NCBI GenBank assembly: GCA_022548915.1
Contig: JAKZES010000007.1
Location: 62,001 to 126,000, forward strand
DNA: 64,000 nucleotides
Direction of reading: 5' to 3'
From: Verrucomicrobiaceae bacterium E54
Lineage (GTDB): Bacteria > Verrucomicrobiota > Verrucomicrobiia > Verrucomicrobiales > Akkermansiaceae
Position 1 is the stretch's first letter; the number at the start of each line of letters is the position of its first letter. The position numbers and the translations under genes were made by a program. This document shows positions 18,683 to 27,466 of the stretch, piece after piece. The notes beneath the pieces were generated by a model that did not search any database, was not told where the DNA came from, and saw only the letters and a program-made list of their open reading frames with translations.

Positions 18683-18841
18683 AGGGACCGCGCGACGCTG
18701 TCGCGCCTCTCGGAGCCCAGGTCGTCGCGAACCGCCACCCGCCCCCGGACACGGGAAACCACAGCCCCAAAAAATCGACCAACATCAGCCAGCCAACCGC
18801 TCCTCCAAGCGTTCAATGCGCGACAGCGTCGCGCGGTCCCT
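18683..18841. repeat. MITE-like element C with perfect 24-bp terminal inverted repeats
   Basis: AGGGACCGCGCGACGCTGTCGCGC (18683-18706) and exact reverse complement GCGCGACAGCGTCGCGCGGTCCCT (18818-18841); each arm itself a 7-bp hairpin. Confidence 0.9.
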
Positions 18842-18846
18842 TCCTG

Positions 18847-19755
18847 CTACTCGATCCCCCGCTTGCGCTTCTCGGCGGCGATCCAGTCCTGATCCTCCAC
18901 CGACAGCCGGTGCTCGCGGGTGCGGGCCCGGGTTCCGTCCGGCTCCATCAGGATCACCTCCCCGTCGCGATAGGCGATCAGCTTGGCGAAGAACTTGCGG
19001 CCGAGCGGGTCCGACCAGGTCCGGTAGCCCTTGCGCTCCATCTTCTTTTTCCAATCCTTGTGGGACTTCTCGGCAAGAAAGGCGCCCTGCCGCAGCTGGG
19101 CCCACTTGTATTCCCACTGGCCGCGCTTGTAGCCACGATAGCGGCCGATCACTTCCCCGGAGGGCGTCAGCACGAGCAGTGTCGGATATCCCATCACCTT
19201 GAAGTGCTTCTTCAGGTTGTCGACGAAGTCGGCCTTCCTCGCGCCCTCGTCGTCGAGCTTGCTGCCCACCTCGGCATCGACCTGCAGCCGGACGAAAGTC
19301 TCGCCCGCCCAGGTCTCGAAATCCTGCCGCCCGAAGAGGTCCTCGCTGATGGCACGGCTCGACATCGGATTGCCCGAGTCGTTGAACCAGATCAGCACCG
19401 GCCGGTCCTGCTTGCGCGCCTCGCGGAAGACCTGGGTGATGCTGCGCCCCCACGGTCCGTCCTCGCGCCGCGCCTCGAGCAGCTCGCGCAACTCCGGCAC
19501 GACGTCCTCAGGATTCTCGGCATCCGGATCGGTGTAAACGATCTCGTCGGGATTCATCACCGTCCCGGCGTCGTTCTGAAGCTCTTGGAGTCCCCGTCCC
19601 GGCTCGATCGGTGTCCCTCCCCCGCGCAGGGCGGCCGGGATGGCATCGGGGGAAAAGGGATTCGACGGCAGTTCGTCGACCACCGCCCGCTGGTCGCCGG
19701 TGCCGCAGGCCGCAAGCAGGGCCACCGGCAGCAACAAGAGCAACCAACGAGTCAT
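18847..19755 (-). CDS. Lipoprotein with thioredoxin-like domain and C-terminal SHD1-like domain
   Basis: MTRWLLLLLPVALLAACG lipobox; PVLIWFNDSGNPMSSR...VMGYPTLLVLTPSGEVIGRYRGY; YRTWSDPLGRKFFAKLIAYRDGEVILMEPDGTRARTREHRLSVEDQDWI. Confidence 0.75.
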   Translation of the reverse strand: MTRWLLLLLPVALLAACGTGDQRAVVDELPSNPFSPDAIPAALRGGGTPIEPGRGLQELQNDAGTVMNPDEIVYTDPDAENPEDVVPELRELLEARREDGPWGRSITQVFREARKQDRPVLIWFNDSGNPMSSRAISEDLFGRQDFETWAGETFVRLQVDAEVGSKLDDEGARKADFVDNLKKHFKVMGYPTLLVLTPSGEVIGRYRGYKRGQWEYKWAQLRQGAFLAEKSHKDWKKKMERKGYRTWSDPLGRKFFAKLIAYRDGEVILMEPDGTRARTREHRLSVEDQDWIAAEKRKRGIE

Positions 19756-19974
19756 TGCTGGGACCGTACGGGCTCATCGCGACCGACCCAAGCCCGAAAC
19801 CTCCTTCCTGCCGCGGCTTTCCCTTGCCCCCACGCCCGCGCACCAAGCACACTCCGGCCGTGTCGCCGTCGCCTCGGTGATCCGGACCGGCGGCCCGCCG
19901 TCCAGGTGGGGTTTCCTCCCCGGAATCCGACCGGCGAACCACTCATTCCATTCATCTCAGAACCGTAAATCGTC

Positions 19975-20562
19975 ATGTTCACCGGACTCGTCGAAGCCTG
20001 CGGCCGGGTGCGCTCGCTCGAGCGGCGCGGCGACCAGGCCCGCCTCTCGCTCGCCATCCCCTTCGCCTCCGAACTCACGCTCGGCGATTCGGTCGCCGTC
20101 AACGGCTGCTGCCTCACCGCCGTCGCCGTCGATCCGGTCGGCGCGGATTTCGACGTCCTCATGCAGACCCTCGACGTCACCTCGCTCGGCGACCTCGCCG
20201 AAGGCTCGCCGGTGAATCTCGAGCGCGCACTGCGGGCCGGAGACCGGCTCGGCGGCCACTTCGTCCAGGGCCACGTCGACGCCACCGGCACCGTCGAACA
20301 ACTCGGGCCCCACGGCCAGGATCACGTGCTCGATGTCCGGCTGCCGGAAAACCTCGCGCCGCTGTGCATCGACAAGGGTTCGCTGGCGGTGGACGGCATT
20401 TCGCTGACCATCGCCGAGATCGACGGCACCCTCGCCCGCTTCTGGATCATCCCGCACACCTTCGAGCAGACCAACCTCCACGCCCGACAGCCCGGCCAGC
20501 GCGTCAACCTCGAGGCCGACCTGCTCGCCAAGCATGTGGCGAAGCTGATGGGCCGCGACTGA
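19975..20562 (+). CDS. ribE: Riboflavin synthase alpha chain
   Basis: MFTGLVEACGRVRSLERRGDQARL...GDSVAVNGCCLTAV...GGHFVQGHVDATGTV...GSLAVDGISLTIAEI. Confidence 0.95.
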   Translation: MFTGLVEACGRVRSLERRGDQARLSLAIPFASELTLGDSVAVNGCCLTAVAVDPVGADFDVLMQTLDVTSLGDLAEGSPVNLERALRAGDRLGGHFVQGHVDATGTVEQLGPHGQDHVLDVRLPENLAPLCIDKGSLAVDGISLTIAEIDGTLARFWIIPHTFEQTNLHARQPGQRVNLEADLLAKHVAKLMGRD

Positions 20563-20574
20563 AACTCGCCCCGG

Positions 20575-22302
20575 CTACCTGCCGAAATACAACAGCAGGC
20601 TCAGCACCACGCTGAAGAACAGGATGGCCGCAAGACTCCAGGCCAGCGGCTTGCGCTCGGCATCGGGATCGAAGGTCTCCGACGCCCCCCGCCCCGGCCG
20701 GAACCACGCCCGGGGATTGCCCCAGATCCGCTCGACAAAGGCCACGACGCGTCCCCGCAACGCCGCGCCGGCGGCGAAGCAGGCATTCACCGGGCCGACC
20801 AGCAACCGGTCCGCCCACGGCGCGGAGCGGCGGTAGAACCAGTCGGTATCGACCGCCAGGTAGGGCTCGCCGGCCAGCTTCTCGCGCAGCACCCAGAAGC
20901 CGATGAAGGTGAAGGTCAGCAGCGGCACGGTCTCGACCAGGTGATAGGCCGTGTAGGGATGATACTCCGCCTCGAAGGGCAGCATCGAGTACAACAGGCC
21001 GGGCGCAACGCCGTAGAGCGTGCAGAGAAACGCCAGGATCCCCATCGCCACGTACATGTTGCGCGGGATCGGCCGGGTCTCGAGCTTGCGGTCCTGACCC
21101 CAGAAGGTGAACACCGGAATTTTCAGGCCGGTGTGGAGGAAGGTTCCGACCGAGGCCAGCAGCAACAGCAGCATCACTCCGTCGAGGTGCGCCTTGCCCG
21201 CCGCCGAGACGATCATCGACTTGCTGATGAAGCCGTTGAACAGCGGAAAGCCGGAGATCGAGAAGGCCCCGATCATGAACAGCACCAGCACCCACTTCAT
21301 CCGCCGTGCCAGGCCGCCGAGTTCGGTCAGCTTGCTCTTGCCCGTGGCCTGGATCACCGCCCCGGCGCCCATGAAAAGCAGCGCCTTGTAAAGGATGTGG
21401 CTGTAGGCGTGGGCGGCCGCGCCATTCATCGAAAGCGCCGTGCCGATGCCCACCCCGGCGACCATGTAGCCGACCTGGCTGATGATGTGGTAGGCGAGGA
21501 TCTGCCGGATGTCGTTGGCCAGCACCGCATAGACGACCCCGTAGAGCGCCATCGCGACCCCGGCGTAGATCAGCAAATCCCAGCCGGCGAAAAGCACCAG
21601 CAGGACGTAGACCGCCGACTTGGTCGTCAGCGCGCTCATGAAGATCGCGCCGGTGACGGTCGCCCGCGGGTAGGCGTCCGGCAGCCACGCGTGCAGCGGC
21701 GGCAGGGCCACGTTCACCGCCACGCCGAGCAGGATCAGCCAGGCCGGGAGACCCTGCTCCGGGGACAGCGCGGTGAGTTCCAGGCTGCCGGTCTGCGCGT
21801 GGTGGAGGATGATGCCGCCGAGCAGCAGCGAGCCGCCGGCGAAGTGGACCATCAGGTAGCGGAACCCGGCGCGCACGCTGTCGTCGGTCTTTCTTGCGAA
21901 AACCAACCACGCCGAAGCCACCGCCATCAGTTCCCAGAAAATCAACAGGCTCAGGAAATCGCCGGCGAAGGTCACGCCGACCGCCCCGGCGCCATAGAGC
22001 AGCGCCGCGACCTGCTGGGTCCGGTCGTCGAGATGCCACGCGTAGATCGCGGCCACCGCCGAGATCAGCAGGAAGATCACGCCGAAGACGAAGTTCAGCT
22101 TCGTCACCTCGAAGAGCACCAACTCGAATCCGGCCAGTCCCGCCGTGAGATAGGTTCCCGGCTCCAGCCGGGTCAGCAGAGCGAGCGCGACCAGCGGCAC
22201 CACCACAGCGACGCCCGCGCGCGCGGCCTTCGGCAGCACCACCATGAGCACCGCCGCGAGGGCCATCCAGAGGGCCGGAGGCAGCTCAGCGATCCCGGTC
22301 AT
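20575..22302 (-). CDS. MrpD/NuoL-N-like antiporter subunit (third paralog)
   Basis: LPPLHAWLPDAYPRATVTGAIFMSALTTKSAVYVLL...LAYHIISQVGYMVAGVGIG...AHAYSHILYKALLFMGAGA. Confidence 0.88.
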   Translation of the reverse strand: MTGIAELPPALWMALAAVLMVVLPKAARAGVAVVVPLVALALLTRLEPGTYLTAGLAGFELVLFEVTKLNFVFGVIFLLISAVAAIYAWHLDDRTQQVAALLYGAGAVGVTFAGDFLSLLIFWELMAVASAWLVFARKTDDSVRAGFRYLMVHFAGGSLLLGGIILHHAQTGSLELTALSPEQGLPAWLILLGVAVNVALPPLHAWLPDAYPRATVTGAIFMSALTTKSAVYVLLVLFAGWDLLIYAGVAMALYGVVYAVLANDIRQILAYHIISQVGYMVAGVGIGTALSMNGAAAHAYSHILYKALLFMGAGAVIQATGKSKLTELGGLARRMKWVLVLFMIGAFSISGFPLFNGFISKSMIVSAAGKAHLDGVMLLLLLASVGTFLHTGLKIPVFTFWGQDRKLETRPIPRNMYVAMGILAFLCTLYGVAPGLLYSMLPFEAEYHPYTAYHLVETVPLLTFTFIGFWVLREKLAGEPYLAVDTDWFYRRSAPWADRLLVGPVNACFAAGAALRGRVVAFVERIWGNPRAWFRPGRGASETFDPDAERKPLAWSLAAILFFSVVLSLLLYFGR

Positions 22303-22507
22303 AGTAGTCCTCCGGTTTCTGCAGGAAGGCCTTCCCGAGGGCCTTCGAGACGATGATGATCAGCACGCAACCGACGAAGCCGAACGCGGCGTAGAACAAC
22401 GGGATCTTGTCCCACGGTTTCGGATAGGGATGCTCCGGCCCGAACAGTTGCAGGGCCAGGGCACCGAGGGTGGGCAGGGCGAGCAGGATCCAGTGAAGCG
22501 GTTTCAT
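22286..22507 (-). CDS. Small two-TM protein within antiporter operon
   Basis: MKPLHWILLALPTLGALALQLFGPEHPYPKPWDKIPLFYAAFGFVGCVLIIIVSKALGKAFLQKPEDYYDRDR. Confidence 0.75.
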   Translation of the reverse strand: MKPLHWILLALPTLGALALQLFGPEHPYPKPWDKIPLFYAAFGFVGCVLIIIVSKALGKAFLQKPEDYYDRDR

Positions 22508-22519
22508 GGTGAAAGGAAT

Positions 22520-24046
22520 TCAGCCTGCGGGCGACGGCGACGATCCGGCGACGATCGATTGCACGATCCCCTTCGCGAGTTCGAAGAACGGCAACGGGAA
22601 ATCCGGGAACAGGCCGAAGACGACGGCCAGCGTGGCGGTCACGCACAAGGGCGCCACCATCCACGGCGAGGCCTCGCCGCGCACCGGGTGGGCGTCGCCC
22701 GCCGCATCGGGCGGCAGGAAGAAGGCGCGGATGACGATGGGGAAGAAGTAGGCCGCGTTCAGCAGTCCGCTGAGCAGGAACACACCCAGCGCAATGTCGC
22801 GGCCGGACTCGAGGCTGCCGAGGCAAAGCCACCATTTGCTGATGAAGCCGTTGACCGGAGGAATACCGGCGAGCCCGAGCGAGCCGATCGCGAAGGCGCC
22901 GAAGGTCCAGGGCATCGCCCGGCCGAGGCCATTGAACGAGCTGATCTCGCTGCGGTGGGCGTGGACCTGAATCGCCCCGGCGCAGAAGAACAGCGTGATC
23001 TTCATCACCGCGTGCGCGGAAAGGTGGAGGATGCTCCCGGTCAGGGCCCCGGGCGCCAGCAGCGCCGCCCCGAGCGCGATGTAGGAAAGGTGGCCGATGG
23101 TCGAGTAGGCCAGCCGCTTCTTGAGGTTGTCCTGCCGCAACGCGATGATGGAGGCGAGCAGGATGGTCGCCCCCGCGAAGCCGGCCAGGATCACGTCGAG
23201 GCCCTGCCCGCTCATCAGCGCCGGGCCGAAGATGAAGCCCACCACCCGAAGTATCCCGAAGGCCCCGGATTTCACCACTGCCACCGCGTGCAGCAGGGCG
23301 CTCACCGGGGTCGGCGCAACCATCGCCGCCGGCAGCCAGCTGTGCAGTGGCATGATCCCCGCCTTCACGCCCACGCCCGTGATCAGCAGCATGAAGAGCA
23401 CCTTCAGCTCGCCATCGCTGAACACCCCTTCGGCAATGATCCCCCCCGGCGCGAAGTCGAGCGTGCCGGTGCGCGCGAAGATCCACCCGGCCGCCACCAC
23501 CAGCAGCAACCCGGCCGTCAGGGCGTAGGCCAGATACATCCGCGCCGATCGCAGCGCCTGCGGGCTCTCCTTGTGGACCACCAGCGGGTAGGTCGCCAGC
23601 GTCAGCAGCTCGTAGAACAGGATGAAGGTCAGGAGATTTCCGGCAAAGGCCACGCCGAGCGTGGCCGACAGGCTCAGCGCGAAGCTGGCGAAGAACCGCG
23701 TCTGCTTCTTCTCGCCATGCCCGCGCATGTAGCCGATCGAGTAAACCGAGGTCACGATCCAGAGCCCCGAGGCGACCAGCGCGAAATAGACGCCCAGCGG
23801 GTCGGCCACCAGCGACAGACCGACCCCGGGCGCCAGCTCGAACAAGGTCAGGCTCGTGCTCGCCCCGCGCAACGCGGCGGGCAGCAGCAGAAGGACGCAG
23901 ACGAATTTCACGCCCGCCGCAGCGAAGGTCCAGCCCTCGCGCAGGTTCGGCCGGCGACCGCTCAGCAGGATGGCCGGCACCACCAGCATCGACACCAGGA
24001 TGGCGACGAGCGGCAGGATCGAGGTCGTTGAAGGGTCGGCTGGCAT
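22520..24046 (-). CDS. MrpD/NuoL-N-like antiporter subunit (second paralog)
   Basis: MPLHSWLPAAMVAPTPVSALLHAVAVVKSGAFGILRV...RLAYSTIGHLSYIALGAA...LSAHAVMKITLFFCAGAI. Confidence 0.9.
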   Translation of the reverse strand: MPADPSTTSILPLVAILVSMLVVPAILLSGRRPNLREGWTFAAAGVKFVCVLLLLPAALRGASTSLTLFELAPGVGLSLVADPLGVYFALVASGLWIVTSVYSIGYMRGHGEKKQTRFFASFALSLSATLGVAFAGNLLTFILFYELLTLATYPLVVHKESPQALRSARMYLAYALTAGLLLVVAAGWIFARTGTLDFAPGGIIAEGVFSDGELKVLFMLLITGVGVKAGIMPLHSWLPAAMVAPTPVSALLHAVAVVKSGAFGILRVVGFIFGPALMSGQGLDVILAGFAGATILLASIIALRQDNLKKRLAYSTIGHLSYIALGAALLAPGALTGSILHLSAHAVMKITLFFCAGAIQVHAHRSEISSFNGLGRAMPWTFGAFAIGSLGLAGIPPVNGFISKWWLCLGSLESGRDIALGVFLLSGLLNAAYFFPIVIRAFFLPPDAAGDAHPVRGEASPWMVAPLCVTATLAVVFGLFPDFPLPFFELAKGIVQSIVAGSSPSPAG

Positions 24047-24050
24047 GGTG

Positions 24051-25523
24051 TCAGGGTCCGCTCACGATCGGAAAGATGAACTCGCTCACCAGGTAGGCGT
24101 TGCCGAAACCGAGCAGCAGCAGGCCGACGGCCAGCGCCGCCGCCGGAGTCGCCAGCAAAGCCGCGCCACGGGTCCGTTCCCGCCGTGCAGGCTCGTCGCC
24201 GCCCCCGAGATACATCCGCTCGAGGATGCGAAAGAAGTACACCGCGTTGAGCAGGCTGCTGGCGATGATGGTGGCGATGAAGAACCACCGCCCCTCCTCG
24301 TAGCTGCCGAGCAGCAGGTACCACTTGCTGAAGAATCCGGCGGTGGGCGGCAGCCCGATCATCGACAGCGCCGCCACCGCGAAGGCCGCGGAGCTGACCG
24401 GCATGTCCCGCCGCAGCGAGGCGTCGAAGTCCCCGATCTTCACGCCCCTCCCCTTCGTCTCGAGATTGCTCGACACCAGGAAAAGGCAGCTCTTCATGCA
24501 GGCGTGGTTGAGGATGTGGAGGACCGCCCCGATCAGCCCGTAGGCGGTGCCGAGACCGATTCCGAGGGCGATGTAACCGACCTGCGCGACACTGCTGTAG
24601 GCCAGCATGCGTTTCAGGTTGGTCTGCGGAATGGCCATGATCGATCCCCACAGGATCCCGATCGCACCGAGCACGCCGAGGATTTCGCGCAGGTGCAGCG
24701 CGGACTCGATCCGCTCGCCGGGGAAGAGATCCAGCATCAGGCGGATCAGCACGTACGCCGCCACCTTGGTCCCGATCGGGGCGACCAGCGCGGTGCTCGA
24801 CGAGGGGGCCTCGGTGTAGGCGTCGGGCAGCCACTGGTGGAAGGGCACCAGCGCGAACTTGACCGCGATCCCGGCCACCATGAAGGCCGCCCCGACCCCG
24901 ATCGGCACGGTCAACCCCACCACCTCGATGATCGCCCTCACATCGGCGATGTTGAGCGATCCCGTTTCGATGAAGATAAAGCCGACGCCGATCAGATAGA
25001 ACGAGGCGCCGATGGTGCCGAGGATGAGATAGCGGAAGGCGGCGACCGCCGAGCGCGGTCCGTTCGCACCGAGCAAGGCATAACTCGCGAGGGCCGCGAT
25101 TTCGAGAAACACATACAGGTTGAAGAGGTCTCCGGTGCTCACGATCCCCGCGAAGCCACCGAGCATGATCAATGCCGACGCGTAATAGAGCGCCGGCCGT
25201 GCCGCCACCTCGCGCTCCACCGGCTCGCGCGAGTGGATCAGGGTCGCCGCCGCGATCACCGCCAGCACCACCAGCATGAAGACCGACAAGGGATCGGCGA
25301 CGAGTTCGATGCCGAACGGCGGATCCCAGTTGCCCACGGAATAACGCACCTCCCCGTGCCCGGCCACGTGCAGCAGGCCGAACAACGCGAAACCTCCCGC
25401 CAGCAGGCTGCCCGCCACCGCCACCACCCACGGCGCGCGCCGGTGCACCAGACCCGCCAGCGGCATGAAGAGGGCGGCTCCGAAAAAGGTCAGCAGGACC
25501 GGAAGTGGAAGATGGGAACTCAT
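24051..25523 (-). CDS. mrpD: Na+/H+ antiporter subunit D (MrpD/MnhD)
   Basis: LVPFHQWLPDAYTEAPSSSTALVAPIGTKVAAYVLIRL...MLAYSSVAQVGYIALGIGLGT...ILNHACMKSCLFLVSS. Confidence 0.9.
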   Translation of the reverse strand: MSSHLPLPVLLTFFGAALFMPLAGLVHRRAPWVVAVAGSLLAGGFALFGLLHVAGHGEVRYSVGNWDPPFGIELVADPLSVFMLVVLAVIAAATLIHSREPVEREVAARPALYYASALIMLGGFAGIVSTGDLFNLYVFLEIAALASYALLGANGPRSAVAAFRYLILGTIGASFYLIGVGFIFIETGSLNIADVRAIIEVVGLTVPIGVGAAFMVAGIAVKFALVPFHQWLPDAYTEAPSSSTALVAPIGTKVAAYVLIRLMLDLFPGERIESALHLREILGVLGAIGILWGSIMAIPQTNLKRMLAYSSVAQVGYIALGIGLGTAYGLIGAVLHILNHACMKSCLFLVSSNLETKGRGVKIGDFDASLRRDMPVSSAAFAVAALSMIGLPPTAGFFSKWYLLLGSYEEGRWFFIATIIASSLLNAVYFFRILERMYLGGGDEPARRERTRGAALLATPAAALAVGLLLLGFGNAYLVSEFIFPIVSGP

Positions 25524-25891
25524 GATTTCATCTTCTCCTTCAGCTTGTCCTCATCCAGCGTGCCGAACCCCCGCCGGATCCGGATCAGCAGCGCCAGCGC
25601 CATCCCTACCGTGGCGACCCCGACGACGATCGCCGTCAGCATCAGCGTGTGGGGCAGCGGGTTGATGTAGGCCGCGGCCGTCTCCGCCCCGATCTCCTTG
25701 TCGAAGATCGGCACCCCGGCCCCCTCCTTGTAGGCGGCGATCACGAAAAACAGGATGATCGCCGCCTGGAAGATCGACAGCGCGATCACCTTCTTGACGT
25801 AGTCGCGCTTCATCAGCATGCCGTAGAGGCCCACCGTGAGAACGAGGAAGCACATCCAGTAGGCACCGTATTGCGAGAAGGATTCAGTCAT
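25520..25891 (-). CDS. mrpC: MrpC/NuoK-like subunit
   Basis: LTVGLYGMLMKRDYVKKVIALSIFQAAIILFFVIAAYKEG...NPLPHTLMLTAIVVGVATVGMALALLIRI. Confidence 0.9.
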   Translation of the reverse strand: MTESFSQYGAYWMCFLVLTVGLYGMLMKRDYVKKVIALSIFQAAIILFFVIAAYKEGAGVPIFDKEIGAETAAAYINPLPHTLMLTAIVVGVATVGMALALLIRIRRGFGTLDEDKLKEKMKS

Positions 25892-26327
25892 GGTGGAACC
25901 TTTGCAGAAGTCGGTCGAAGATGCCGACGAGGATGGCCATCACCGCCAGACCCACCGCCAACTCGATCACCAGGATCGCCCAGTAGTGCCGGTCATCCAG
26001 GCTCAGCCCCGGCAGCGGCACCGCGTCATAGTCGAGGAAACGCCCCCCGGTCGCGATCGTCAGCAACCCGACCGCCCCATAGACGAGCACCCCGATCGAA
26101 CCGAGCAGGAGGGTCACCCGCGAGGGCATGTCTCGCTGGCTGTGCTCCCGCCCCTCGCCGATGCGCAGCAGGAAGACCGCCGCGGCGAGCAGCGCGCCGC
26201 CCTGGAATCCACCACCCGGGCTGTAGTGCCCGTGCACAATCACGTAAACCCCGAAGACCTGGATGATCCGTGCGGCGGACCGGCAGGCGAAACGCAGAAT
26301 CGGGCTGATGTTGCTGTGGGTGATCAT
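25884..26327 (-). CDS. mrpB: MrpB/MnhB-domain subunit
   Basis: RIIQVFGVYVIVHGHYSPGGGFQGGALLAAAVFLLRI. Confidence 0.92.
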   Translation of the reverse strand: MITHSNISPILRFACRSAARIIQVFGVYVIVHGHYSPGGGFQGGALLAAAVFLLRIGEGREHSQRDMPSRVTLLLGSIGVLVYGAVGLLTIATGGRFLDYDAVPLPGLSLDDRHYWAILVIELAVGLAVMAILVGIFDRLLQRFHHD

Positions 26328-26620
26328 GCCTTCCTGCGGGCCAGAACGAGAAACACACCGACACCCGCCGCGAACACCACCACGGTCTCGCCAAGGGTGT
26401 CGAAAGCCCGGTAATCGGCGAGGACGACCGTCACCATGTTCTCGGTGTGGGCGTCGCGGTAGGACTCATGGATGTAATGCGCACCGGCCACCGGGGTGCC
26501 GGCGGGGCTGATCTCCCGATGCAGCGGCGCGTCCGGATCGCCGACCGGCGCCAGGTGGCTCGACGCCCAGACCAGCACCCCGAAAAAGGCGGCGAGCAGC
26601 ACTCCCGTGACCGCCTTCAA
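26324..26620 (-). CDS. MbhE-like subunit (MrpA C-terminal equivalent)
   Basis: ENMVTVVLADYRAFDTLGETVVVFAAGVGVFLVL. Confidence 0.8.
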   Translation of the reverse strand: MKAVTGVLLAAFFGVLVWASSHLAPVGDPDAPLHREISPAGTPVAGAHYIHESYRDAHTENMVTVVLADYRAFDTLGETVVVFAAGVGVFLVLARRKA

Positions 26621-26862
26621 TCGTCCGCCCTCCCTTCGGTATGAAGCAACATCGCGATGTAATAGACCCCCACCACCCCGGCACCCACCACCGCCTCGGT
26701 GAATCCCACATCCACCGCCCCGAAGGCGACGAAGAGCGTCGCAAGCACGAAACTGAACACCGAGGTGACCACCACCGCCGCAAGCAGGTCGCGCAACTCG
26801 ATCGCCGCGATCGCCGAAGCGATCAGCAGCAGGAACATCGTCGTCTCGATAAACAGGTTCAT
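26617..26862 (-). CDS. MbhD/DUF4040-like subunit
   Basis: MNLFIETTMFLLLIASAIAAIELRDLLAAVVVTSVFSFVLATLFVAFGAVDVGFTEAVVGAGVVGVYYIAMLL; internal ATG used. Confidence 0.82.
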   Translation of the reverse strand: MNLFIETTMFLLLIASAIAAIELRDLLAAVVVTSVFSFVLATLFVAFGAVDVGFTEAVVGAGVVGVYYIAMLLHTEGRADD

Positions 26863-27200
26863 GGATCGGATTTTTCTCGGGCCGAATCGGCGGTGTCCGG
26901 ACGCACCCACGGCCTGAGCCCGGTCAGGGCCGCCGCCCGCGCCAGGGCGTGGGCCGCCACCGGGTTGGTCATGACCACGAAGAAGGCAGCCAGCAGCACC
27001 TTCAGGCCGTCGAGCGAGAACCCCTCGATGCACGCGACCCCGACCACCACGATCGAGACCCCCACGGTGTCCACTTTCGAGGCGGCATGGGTGCGGGCGA
27101 AGAAGTCCGGGAGCCGCACGATGCCCACGCTCCCGACAAGCATGAACGCCAGGCCCAGCACCACCAGTCCGTAGCCGACGATGTCCAGTATCCCGCTCAC
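26859..27200 (-). CDS. mrpG: MrpG/MnhG subunit
   Basis: GLAFMLVGSVGIVRLPDFFARTHAASKVDTVGVSIVVVGV. Confidence 0.92.
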   Translation of the reverse strand: MSGILDIVGYGLVVLGLAFMLVGSVGIVRLPDFFARTHAASKVDTVGVSIVVVGVACIEGFSLDGLKVLLAAFFVVMTNPVAAHALARAAALTGLRPWVRPDTADSAREKSDP

Positions 27201-27466
27201 TCCTCGCCCCCCTTCAGCCTGAAATATTCGGCCACCGCCACCGTGCCGATGAAACTCAGGATGGCGTAGGCCAGGGCGATGTCGACAAACATGCCGAGCC
27301 GGTCGTAGAGCAGGCCGATGAGCAGAATCAGGGCGATGGCCTTGCTGCCGATCGCACCGACCGAGAGCAACCGATCGAACACCGTCGGCCCCTTGGCGAG
27401 GCGGTAGAAGGGGATCAGCACCGCGACCAGAAACAGGACGAGCAGGATGGTAAGCGCGTAGTTCAC
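27197..27466 (-). CDS. mrpF: MrpF/MnhF subunit (GTG start)
   Basis: VNYALTILLVLFLVAVLIPFYRLAKGPTVFDRLLSVGAIGSKAIALILLIGLLYDRLGMFVDIALAYAILSFIGTVAVAEYF. Confidence 0.9.
   Translation of the reverse strand: MNYALTILLVLFLVAVLIPFYRLAKGPTVFDRLLSVGAIGSKAIALILLIGLLYDRLGMFVDIALAYAILSFIGTVAVAEYFRLKGGEE

Noticed and set aside
19756-19974. FMN riboswitch upstream of riboflavin synthase
   Set aside because: No RFN-element conserved blocks (such as AGGGGCAGGGTGAAATTCC-like) seen in the leader.
22244-25670. 595- and 604-aa plus-strand ORFs (22244-24031, 23856-25670) antisense to the Mrp operon
   Set aside because: Arg/Gln/His-rich shadow ORFs opposite clear membrane antiporter subunits.
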